A stretch of DNA of 23,403 bases, taken from positions 1 to 23,403 of the forward strand of contig JALSIU010000114.1 of assembly GCA_026989715.1 (NCBI GenBank). Reading direction: 5' to 3'. Made by a program: the position numbers and the translations under genes. Origin of the DNA: Methylomonas sp. Lineage in GTDB: Bacteria; Pseudomonadota; Gammaproteobacteria; Methylococcales; Methylomonadaceae. Below the pieces are notes generated by a model. The model saw nothing but the letters and a program-made list of their open reading frames with translations. It was not told where the DNA came from and did not search any database. Shown here piece by piece: positions 6,359 through 13,483 of this stretch. The first letter of the stretch is position 1. Each line of letters begins with the position of its first letter.

Positions 6359-7910
6359 CTTGTCTCCTTAGCGTTTGCAAAAAAGGGCCATAAGCATGAT
6401 GGCCTAACCAATAACGTACTAGGTTATTGACACCTCGGCTGGTTAATGTAGCACCGGCAAGCCCATCAACTTGAGATATGGCTGTAGCAGAATTTGAGAG
6501 AACTTCACCTTTAATGACATGAATGGCAACATTATCATTCGCATCAAATGCTTGTTTTCCTTGCCAAAGTTTCTGCCAGCGCGGGTTACTGATTTCCCCC
6601 CCTAATCCAGGCGTTTCTCCCTGTTGATAAAAGGTAATACCTGCAATCGTTTTTGCATCACTTTCAAGAGCGAGCAAACCATATAATGTTGACCACAAGC
6701 CTTTACCATATACTGGCAAGATGATTTTTTGTAATTGACCGCCATTTTTAACGAAATAAATAGGCATGTATTTAGGTCGTCGTTTGATATGGGCAATATC
6801 TTGTTTTGATGGAATATTTTCACCATATTGCTCACTTTTAGCCAACGCATCAAGACTTAACTTGTTAAAGCGGTCTGTACTTTTATTTAGAAATGTCCCC
6901 GTTTCTAAATTAAGCCACTGCGTTTCAATACTTTGCTGGTAAATTGCATCAATATTAGAGTTTTCTTCATATAAATCAGCCACTAATAAAATATTTTTAA
7001 CCTTCTCCAAACGCTGATTTTCTTTTTGCCTAGGGCTTAATTTTACAGCAGCCATTGAGACTAAAAAAGAGGCCGTCAAGCAAACACCGATAACTACCTG
7101 GTAGGTTTTTAATATACTATTATTGGTATGGTTCGCATGAGCTTTAGTTTCGGGTTTACTCTCTTTATCTATAGCAACCGTATCAGAACGTAAAAACCAT
7201 ATCTGGTATAAAGAAATGAGAATTTGCAAACTTAAAGATATTCCCAATAAAGCCCCTGCAATAACAACGGTATAGGCATAAATAGGATCCCATTTGGTTA
7301 AGAACCAAGAGAGTATATCAGTAAAAATAGCCAGAAAAGGCATGACAATCAGCGGGTATTTTATCCATCCAGGCAATATCGTTAGTATAAAAATATACCC
7401 CAAAACAAATAATACCAATCCAATACCAAATAAATGAATATGTGACAGTTTGACTAAAGTATGTATGGATTCACCAGTATCAACCTTAGCAACTTCGTGT
7501 ATTTTAGAATAAGTAGATAAATCAGGAAGCCCCATACCTGATGCCAGTGTATGACAATTTAAACAAGTTTTACTGAGAATGGGGTGAATAACCGTTGAAT
7601 AATCTTTTTCTGGAGTACCATTTTTAAGCCATTCGACAATAATATGGCGGTCTTCCGTTTGTATATAAGCAGCCATTGGCCCGCGAATAGCTGCTTCTAA
7701 GCGAGTGCCACTACGATTACCATAGTATGTATCAGCAACATCCTCAATAGAAACACCAGGTTTTCCATCATGTCCTTGATGTGAGGTGTATAGATAATAC
7801 ATCGCCATAAGATAGGCGGAACCAATTAATAGCAAATAACAGGTAAATAATAACCTCTCGCTTAAACTGCAATCAATGAAACTTCGATGTTGAATGTTAC
7901 TATATGGCAT
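6348..7910 (-). CDS. Fusion: haem-motif membrane domain + NqrC-type FMN-binding domain
   Basis: The 520-residue protein has two parts. Residues 1-240 contain about four membrane helices (about 20-41, 157-178, 183-204, 212-238) and a large loop with one c-type haem motif CLNCH (116-120). Residues 241-268 form a charged linker, followed by a fifth helix (270-290). Residues 291-520 match NqrC: LEKVKNILLVADLY, ETPGLGGEI (432-440), and DGLAGATLTS (482-491) with the Thr (488) to which FMN is attached covalently by the ApbE flavin transferase. With the N-terminus inside, both the haem loop and the FMN domain would face the periplasm. A plausible role is moving electrons from the NqrF-like partner to a periplasmic haem or flavin. 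Normal NqrC is about 250-260 residues with a single helix. An AGGTAGG ribosome-binding site precedes the ATG. Confidence 0.85.
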   Translation of the reverse strand: MPYSNIQHRSFIDCSLSERLLFTCYLLLIGSAYLMAMYYLYTSHQGHDGKPGVSIEDVADTYYGNRSGTRLEAAIRGPMAAYIQTEDRHIIVEWLKNGTPEKDYSTVIHPILSKTCLNCHTLASGMGLPDLSTYSKIHEVAKVDTGESIHTLVKLSHIHLFGIGLVLFVLGYIFILTILPGWIKYPLIVMPFLAIFTDILSWFLTKWDPIYAYTVVIAGALLGISLSLQILISLYQIWFLRSDTVAIDKESKPETKAHANHTNNSILKTYQVVIGVCLTASFLVSMAAVKLSPRQKENQRLEKVKNILLVADLYEENSNIDAIYQQSIETQWLNLETGTFLNKSTDRFNKLSLDALAKSEQYGENIPSKQDIAHIKRRPKYMPIYFVKNGGQLQKIILPVYGKGLWSTLYGLLALESDAKTIAGITFYQQGETPGLGGEISNPRWQKLWQGKQAFDANDNVAIHVIKGEVLSNSATAISQVDGLAGATLTSRGVNNLVRYWLGHHAYGPFLQTLRRQDDE

Positions 7911-7956
7911 GATGACTACCTACCTTTTATAAAGGGAAAATGCATCTCTATTGCTA

Positions 7957-8241
7957 TTAATTAGCTGCCTTTAAATATTCTGCAATAGCTCGTGCATCGG
8001 CACCTGACAGGTTAGCCCTGATACGCATATGTAAAATGGCAACATCCCATTGTGCATCACTGTATGAATCTGGTGGACGCATATTATGGCACCGCGAACA
8101 ATTATCAGCCCACAACTGTACGCCTGTTTTTTGATTGGCGGAAACGGATGAACGACTTGGCACTGTAGAATTACACGCTGCAAGTAATAAAAAAATTGCT
8201 GATAACCCTATGGCTAATTTAATTTTATTGAATTTAAACAT
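7957..8241 (-). CDS. Small monohaem cytochrome c lipoprotein
   Basis: The 94-residue product has a lipoprotein signal ending in LLAAC (Cys 23) and one haem motif CSRCH (48-52). A later Met (about 72, in LHMRIRANL) could be the second iron ligand. It ends in the typical cytochrome c C-terminal helix ADARAIAEYLKAAN. The residue after the lipidated Cys is Asn, not Asp, which by the E. coli Lol rule predicts outer-membrane location. The gene lies 11 bases after the porin stop, and its ribosome-binding region is a run of nine G. The NqrC-fusion gene follows 46 bases later. Its neighbours suggest a role as a periplasmic electron carrier in the same module. Confidence 0.85.
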   Translation of the reverse strand: MFKFNKIKLAIGLSAIFLLLAACNSTVPSRSSVSANQKTGVQLWADNCSRCHNMRPPDSYSDAQWDVAILHMRIRANLSGADARAIAEYLKAAN

Positions 8242-8242
8242 G

Positions 8243-8256
8243 ACCCCCCCCCTTAA
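8243..8256 (-). promoter_or_regulatory. Poly-G tract serving as ribosome-binding site of the cytochrome gene
   Basis: Between the porin stop and the cytochrome ATG the minus strand reads TAAGGGGGGGGGTCATG. A homopolymer of nine G (8252-8244) is the only Shine-Dalgarno-like sequence. Such tracts can change length by slipped-strand mispairing, which here would alter ribosome-binding spacing rather than frame. Confidence 0.6.
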
Positions 8257-9596
8257 AAACCGCTAGTTATTTGCACAATAAGCGCATTATCATTTAATGC
8301 CCCTTGTTTATTGTCGAACTGATAGGCAAGTTTAAGCATCGTACTGGCTGCTATATAATAATTTAACCCAAGTGTCCAGCGTTGCTCATCATAAAAATTA
8401 GGCGTATTAGGAAGCTCAATCCAGTCATAGCGGACAACACTTTCAAAATCAACTAGCAATGGAATACCGGATAAACTGGGGCGATAGGCGAATTGCGCAT
8501 ACCCTCCTGAACTTTGATTATTAAATGCCAAAGTGGGAGAGCTAGAGCGATCTATTTGGCGATAGGCATATTGTGCATTGATGTCAATGCGGCCTAGTAA
8601 ATATTTCTTACTACTTTGTAAATAGTTAAAATCGACCGAATGCGTAATCACATCCAAGTTTTCTCCATTAAGATCATCGACACTTGCGACTTCAAAGCCA
8701 TACCCTAGACTAAAACCGGTAAAAGGGAGCCAGCCAACCCGGCCACCCACTGCTACATTGTTATTACTATTGGAAAAGTCATTAAACCTTAAAGTACCAT
8801 CTTCGTTCATTGCAGGGCCATTTGATACATAAAAGGCATATTCACCTCGCATTGCCCCCAGAGGGACTCCACCTCTTACTTGCAATCCAAGTTGCGAGCC
8901 TGCTTGCAGACGAGTACCTTCAAGCATACTAAGAGGGTTATCCGGCAGCTTGTTTATCCATGTTGGATGTAAACGCTCACCAAAGTAATTTGAAGGGTTA
9001 AGAAATTGCCCGGCACCAATGGTGACGTAATCATTCAGTAGGTATGAAAGTTGTGCAAACTCAAGCCCAACATGGGTACGATCATCTTCAAGCTCTAATT
9101 CTAGTTCACCCTCAAAAATAAGGTCATCCCGGAGTTTCCATAAAAATATAGGGTTGAATCCTACATTAAAACCCGAGTTAGAAGTATCACCATACTTATA
9201 GCCGGCATAGGCGTAACCTGTGAGTAAAAAGCCCGTTGTGCCATCACTCTGGGCTTCATTTTTTACCTTGAGTGTTTCTACTTCTTCTTGTAGTTTGGCG
9301 ATATCTTGATCAGTTTTTTCTTGTTGTTTTACAGGCTGACTTGCAATAGGTAGCTGTTGTACTGGCTGGTTGATGACTGGTTGTTGCGTAGCAGTTATAG
9401 GAGGGGGTTGAGATTGCTGTTGCAGAAGCAGTTGCACCTGCTCTTTGAGCTTTTGCATCTCACCTTTTAACTCATCATATTGTTTTTTTGAAACATATTG
9501 TTCATTATTTGAAATATCGACAGCATAGGCCATTTCTCCTGCATTAAAAAACAGAAGACTGATACCGGTAACACCATATATAAATAAATTTTTCAT
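8253..9596 (-). CDS. Outer-membrane porin with N-terminal coiled coil
   Basis: The 447-residue product has a signal peptide ending near EMAYA. A short coiled-coil segment (about residues 35-58, YVSKKQYDELKGEMQKLKEQV) is followed by a Gln/Pro-rich linker (about 60-95) and a second short helix (about 97-113). From about residue 123 it is a beta-barrel of alternating aromatic and polar strands (for example GYAYAGYKYGD), ending in a terminal Phe (IVQITSGF) as outer-membrane proteins do. This resembles the OprO/OprP or general anion-porin fold with a periplasmic coiled coil. A barrel of about 325 residues suits roughly 16-18 strands, well short of MtrB-type cytochrome conduits. GAGGT precedes the ATG. 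It lies between two cytochrome lipoprotein genes and presumably shares their transcript. Substrate unknown. Confidence 0.82.
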   Translation of the reverse strand: MKNLFIYGVTGISLLFFNAGEMAYAVDISNNEQYVSKKQYDELKGEMQKLKEQVQLLLQQQSQPPPITATQQPVINQPVQQLPIASQPVKQQEKTDQDIAKLQEEVETLKVKNEAQSDGTTGFLLTGYAYAGYKYGDTSNSGFNVGFNPIFLWKLRDDLIFEGELELELEDDRTHVGLEFAQLSYLLNDYVTIGAGQFLNPSNYFGERLHPTWINKLPDNPLSMLEGTRLQAGSQLGLQVRGGVPLGAMRGEYAFYVSNGPAMNEDGTLRFNDFSNSNNNVAVGGRVGWLPFTGFSLGYGFEVASVDDLNGENLDVITHSVDFNYLQSSKKYLLGRIDINAQYAYRQIDRSSSPTLAFNNQSSGGYAQFAYRPSLSGIPLLVDFESVVRYDWIELPNTPNFYDEQRWTLGLNYYIAASTMLKLAYQFDNKQGALNDNALIVQITSGF

Positions 9597-9647
9597 GTTG
9601 GCGACCTCATTTTAATTTTAAGGGCTGGGCATAAATAAACTAAGAGA

Positions 9648-9689
9648 CGAAATGCATTATGCTTAAGGAGACACATATCATGCATTTCG
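9648..9689. repeat. 10-bp inverted repeat between cytochrome and porin genes
   Basis: CGAAATGCAT at 9648-9657 and ATGCATTTCG at 9680-9689 form a perfect 10-bp inverted repeat with a 22-base loop, lying between the cytochrome stop (9706) and porin start (9596). No T-run follows on either strand. It may be an attenuating or processing hairpin within the operon or an operator upstream of the porin. Confidence 0.45.
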
Positions 9690-9705
9690 AACCATCAGTA
9701 CATAT

Positions 9706-10086
9706 TTATTCAACCGTAAATTTATCATGCATATACTTTAATACATCTTTTATATCTGCATCGCTTAAACTCGAATCACCTCCTTTAGCCGGCATGGATA
9801 TAGGTTTTCCAGGCGTTTTTTTACCGTTTTTCACATGTTCTATATGTTGAAATAATGCACTTTCTGAATCAGCCCCTTTTTTGAAGCCGGCCAGTTGCGT
9901 CAAATCAGGAATACCAGCAAAAGCACCGGTTCCATCGGCACCATGACAAGCAATACAGTCTTTTTGGTAAATTTTCATACCGGATATATTTTGTACATTA
10001 GTCGTTGATACGGCTTGTAAGGGCGGAGCCTCATATTTAGTACAAGCACTTAAAAACAATACCAATAAAATAAATAGTTTTTGCAT
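9706..10086 (-). CDS. Monohaem cytochrome c lipoprotein (c5/c553-like)
   Basis: The 126-residue product has a short lipoprotein signal ending in LSAC (Cys 15), a haem motif CIACH (44-48) followed by GADGTGAFAGIPDL, and a Met (98) in ISMPAKGG as the likely axial ligand. It closes with the helix LSDADIKDVLKYMHDKF. This is a classic class I cytochrome c pattern. Thr follows the lipidated Cys, so outer-membrane sorting is predicted. AGAGGA lies before the ATG. It is the first gene of the cytochrome-porin-Nqr-like cluster, and the MITE-like element lies 85 bases upstream, within its probable promoter region. Confidence 0.9.
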   Translation of the reverse strand: MQKLFILLVLFLSACTKYEAPPLQAVSTTNVQNISGMKIYQKDCIACHGADGTGAFAGIPDLTQLAGFKKGADSESALFQHIEHVKNGKKTPGKPISMPAKGGDSSLSDADIKDVLKYMHDKFTVE

Positions 10087-10135
10087 CTTACTTATCCTCT
10101 TTTTTGTAGTTCATCATGTAATGTAACGCCTCTAT

Positions 10136-10161
10136 CAATAAGCTTATTGAAAAATAAGCTT
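10136..10161. repeat. Palindrome and short direct repeat upstream of cytochrome gene
   Basis: CAATAAGCTTATTG (10136-10149) is a perfect 14-bp palindrome. The sequence AATAAGCTTA recurs at 10152-10161, five bases after its first copy ends. It sits 50-75 bases upstream of the cytochrome start, where an operator could lie. No regulator is suggested by the sequence. Confidence 0.4.
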
Positions 10162-10170
10162 ACATAAGCG

Positions 10171-10280
10171 CTAGTACAGCACCATTTTTATACTGACAGG
10201 TAAAAGAACAATATTCACCTAATATTTCAACCGCTTTTAGCACGGAATAATTTGTCAAAGAAAAATGGATGCTGTACTAG
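10171..10280. mobile_element. MITE-like element with about 20-bp terminal inverted repeats
   Basis: The left end (10171-10189, CTAGTACAGCACCATTTTT) and right end (10261-10280, AAAAATGGATGCTGTACTAG) are inverted copies differing by a single one-base indel. They enclose 71 bp with no coding frame. A TA dinucleotide flanks GTACAGC on each side, as expected for a TA target duplication by an IS630/Tc1-mariner-type transposase. Total length is 110 bp. It lies between the cusA stop and the cytochrome operon, so it may affect cusA transcript ending or cytochrome expression. Confidence 0.65.
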
Positions 10281-10315
10281 TTAACTTAAAATCCGTTTAT
10301 TTATTTTTTAAGCTT

Positions 10316-13300
10316 CTATTCCGCTTGAGTTTTCTCAAGTTCCCTCCTTTTTAGCCATTCCTGCCCTTGTAAGACTAAACTATATATCACCGGAAAAACC
10401 AGTAAGGTTAATAATAGTACGGTAAACATCCCCCCTAATACGGGTGCTGCAATCCGTTGTGTCACATCTGCGCCGGTACCGGTGCTCCACATAATGGGCA
10501 CTAAACCAATCATGGTAGAGAAAGCCGTGATGGCCACCGGACGTACCCGTAAAGCCGTTGCAGATTCAACGGCTTCTCTAATTTCCGGTGAGGATAACAG
10601 CCGTTGTTTACGACGGCGCAATTGCGCAATCTCAATATCAATAAAGTTTAAAACCATTACGCCTGTTTCCGCTGCCGTCCCCGCCAAGGCAATAAAACCC
10701 ACATACACCGCAACAGATAAGTTAAAGCCATAGGCATACACAATCCAGATACCGCCAATTAAACCGAAAGGAACACTTAACATGACAATAACGGGTTCGG
10801 TCATATTGCCAAAAGTAAGATAGAGCAAAAAGAATATCAGCAATAAGGTAATAGGCACGACAATTTTTAAACGTTTCGCCGCTCTTTCCATATATTCAAA
10901 CTGGCCTGACCAAGTAATGGTATACCCTGGTGGAATATTGACTTGTTCAGCAACAGCTTGTTTAGCTTCTGCGACAAAGCCGCCAATATCTGAACTACTA
11001 ATATCCACATAAATCCAGGCATTAGGGCGAGCATCTTCACTTTTAATGGAGGGTGGACCACGCCTTAAGTTCAATTCGGCGACTGAAGCTAAAGGAATTT
11101 GGCTATTCGTCGGCGTGGGAATCAATACCCGTTTTAAACTAGCAAGGTTATCCCGTAATTCACGCGGGTAACGTAAATTGACAGGATAACGCTCCAAGCC
11201 TTCCACCGTTTCTGTAATATTCATTCCACCAATGGCACTTTGAATCACATCTTGTACATCACCTACTGTTAAGCCATAGCGTGCAGCAGCTTCACGATTA
11301 ATATCAAAATCAAGATAATACCCCCCAACGGCTCGGTCACCAAAAGCAGAGGTGGTTTCCGGCAGCGTTTTCATGGCCATTTCTATTTGTTGCGATACAT
11401 TTTGTAAAACATTTAAATTCGGCCCTGAGACTTTGATACCGATAGGTGTTTTAATCCCCGTTGATAACATATCAATACGCGTTTTAATGGGCATGGTCCA
11501 AGCATTGGCAACCCCTGGGAATTGAATGGCTTTATCCATTTCACTCATTAAGGCTTGCGTGGTTTTTTTAGGATCTGGCCATTCTTCCCGCGGTTTTAAA
11601 CGCACGGTTGTTTCCATCATAGATAAAGGAGCAGCATCGGTTGCCGTTTCGGCACGTCCCACTTTACCAAAGACATGATGCACCTCAGGAAAGGTTTTTA
11701 ATATCTTATCCGTTTGCTGTAATAATTCTCGCGCTTTGGTAATAGAAATACCCGGGAAAGTCGTCGGCATATATAAAATATCACCCTCATCCAAAGGCGG
11801 CATAAACTCACTACCGATTTTTGATAATGGATAATAAGTTGAGCCTAATAACATCACGGCCAAAATTAAGGTAATGGTACGAAAACGCATCGCCGTTCTT
11901 AATACAGGGCTGTGCAAAAAGTGCAACCCCCGATTGATCGGATTTTTATGTTCTGGGATGACTTTACCCCGAATAAAATACCCCATTAATACTGGCACAA
12001 CGGTAACGGTTAAGATGGCCGCAGCTCCCATCGCATAAGATTTAGTAAAGGCCAGTGGGCTAAATAAACGACCCTCTTGTGCCTGCATAGTAAAAATGGG
12101 AATAAAGGAGACGGTAATAATCAATAGCGAGAAAAATAAAGCCGGCCCTACTTCACTGGAGGCTTCACGAATCGCTTGCCAACGCTCGTCATTGGTTAAG
12201 TCCCTATTTTTCTTTTCGCGCATGTCAGCCAAATGCTTATGCGCATTTTCAACCATCACAATCGCACCATCGACCATATCACCAATGGCGATAGCAATCC
12301 CGCCTAATGACATAATATTGGCATTTAAGCCCTGATAACGCATCACAATAAAGGCAATTAAAATACCTAATGGCAAGCTAATGACAATGACTAATGACGA
12401 GCGTAAATGCAATAAAAACAAGCCGACCAATACACTCACAATAATCAATTCTTGCACCAGTGCCGTGTTAAGTGTTTCAACTGCACGATTAATCAAATCA
12501 CTACGATCATAGACCGGTACAATTTCAACCCCTGCCGGCAAACCTTTCTTAAGTTCTTCCAATTTCTCTTTAACAGCATTGATGGTTGCCTGTGCATTTT
12601 CACCAAAGCGCATAATAATGACACCGCCGGCAACTTCACCTTCCCCGTTTAATTCAACAAGCCCACGACGTAATTCAGGTCCTAAGTGAATATGCGCAAC
12701 ATCCTGCAAGCGTATTGGGGTACCATTGGCATCCACACCGACCGGAATAGTATTTAAATCAGCAACGGATTGAATATAACCTAAACCCCGTACCATATAT
12801 TCGGTTTCTGCCATTTCGACCAAACGACCACCGACATCATTATTAGAACGCTGAATCGCTTTTTTGACTTTAGACAATGGAATGTTATAAGCCTGCAAAG
12901 CATTGGGATCGACCTCAACCTGATATTGCTTGACGAAGCCACCAATAGAGGCAACCTCAGAAACACCTTTAACTGTTTGTAAAGGGTAGCGTAAATACCA
13001 GTCTTGTAATGAGCGTAATTCTGCTAAATCATGTTTCCCCGTTTTATCGACCAGCGCATATTCATAGACCCAACCTACGCCGGTGGCATCAGGACCTAAT
13101 GCAGGTGTCACACCATCAGGCAAATCACCATTGACATAGTTTAATGATTCTAAAACACGGGAGCGCGCCCAATAAAGATCAGTACCATCTTCAAAAATAA
13201 TAAAAACAAAAGACAATCCAAAAAAAGAATAACCCCGCACCACTTTTGAGTACGGAACAGCAAGCATCGCAGTGGTTAATGGATAGGTTACCTGGTCTTC

Positions 13301-13483
13301 CACAACTTGAGGGGATTGCCCTGGATATTCAGTAAAGACGATAACTTGTACATCAGATAAATCAGGAATTGCATCTAAAGGCATACTTTTATATGACCAA
13401 TAGCCGCCGACACCCAACAAGATCGCCATAATAAGGACAATGCCTCTATTTTTAATAGAAGCTGCAATAATTGAACTAATCAC
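10316..13483 (-). CDS. cusA: CusA-type Cu(I)/Ag(I) RND efflux pump
   Basis: The 1055-residue protein is a full-length heavy-metal RND transporter. It has the first helix at 14-31, a periplasmic domain, a helix bundle with GGIAIAIGDMVDGAIVMVENAHK (from residue 394, including the Asp of the proton relay), a second periplasmic domain and a second bundle. Met residues 572 (YMPTTFPG), 622/623 (APLSMMETT) and 672 (RIDMLSTG) correspond to the methionines that bind copper in E. coli CusA (573, 623, 672), favouring Cu/Ag over zinc or cobalt. It starts with GTG, preceded by AAGGAG, and its GTG overlaps the cusB stop (GTGA), so the genes are coupled. CusA, with CusB and CusC, would pump metal from the periplasm or cytoplasm to the outside. 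Confidence 0.95.
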   Translation of the reverse strand: MISSIIAASIKNRGIVLIMAILLGVGGYWSYKSMPLDAIPDLSDVQVIVFTEYPGQSPQVVEDQVTYPLTTAMLAVPYSKVVRGYSFFGLSFVFIIFEDGTDLYWARSRVLESLNYVNGDLPDGVTPALGPDATGVGWVYEYALVDKTGKHDLAELRSLQDWYLRYPLQTVKGVSEVASIGGFVKQYQVEVDPNALQAYNIPLSKVKKAIQRSNNDVGGRLVEMAETEYMVRGLGYIQSVADLNTIPVGVDANGTPIRLQDVAHIHLGPELRRGLVELNGEGEVAGGVIIMRFGENAQATINAVKEKLEELKKGLPAGVEIVPVYDRSDLINRAVETLNTALVQELIIVSVLVGLFLLHLRSSLVIVISLPLGILIAFIVMRYQGLNANIMSLGGIAIAIGDMVDGAIVMVENAHKHLADMREKKNRDLTNDERWQAIREASSEVGPALFFSLLIITVSFIPIFTMQAQEGRLFSPLAFTKSYAMGAAAILTVTVVPVLMGYFIRGKVIPEHKNPINRGLHFLHSPVLRTAMRFRTITLILAVMLLGSTYYPLSKIGSEFMPPLDEGDILYMPTTFPGISITKARELLQQTDKILKTFPEVHHVFGKVGRAETATDAAPLSMMETTVRLKPREEWPDPKKTTQALMSEMDKAIQFPGVANAWTMPIKTRIDMLSTGIKTPIGIKVSGPNLNVLQNVSQQIEMAMKTLPETTSAFGDRAVGGYYLDFDINREAAARYGLTVGDVQDVIQSAIGGMNITETVEGLERYPVNLRYPRELRDNLASLKRVLIPTPTNSQIPLASVAELNLRRGPPSIKSEDARPNAWIYVDISSSDIGGFVAEAKQAVAEQVNIPPGYTITWSGQFEYMERAAKRLKIVVPITLLLIFFLLYLTFGNMTEPVIVMLSVPFGLIGGIWIVYAYGFNLSVAVYVGFIALAGTAAETGVMVLNFIDIEIAQLRRRKQRLLSSPEIREAVESATALRVRPVAITAFSTMIGLVPIMWSTGTGADVTQRIAAPVLGGMFTVLLLTLLVFPVIYSLVLQGQEWLKRRELEKTQAE

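Noticed and set aside
5120..10086. Complete Na+-pumping Nqr complex or MtrAB-type cytochrome conduit
   Set aside because: nqrA, B, D and E are absent, no multihaem cytochrome is present, and the porin barrel is too short for an MtrB-type protein.
10230..10258. TTGACA inside the MITE-like element as an outward promoter
   Set aside because: No acceptable -10 hexamer lies 16-18 bases downstream (AGCGGT region).
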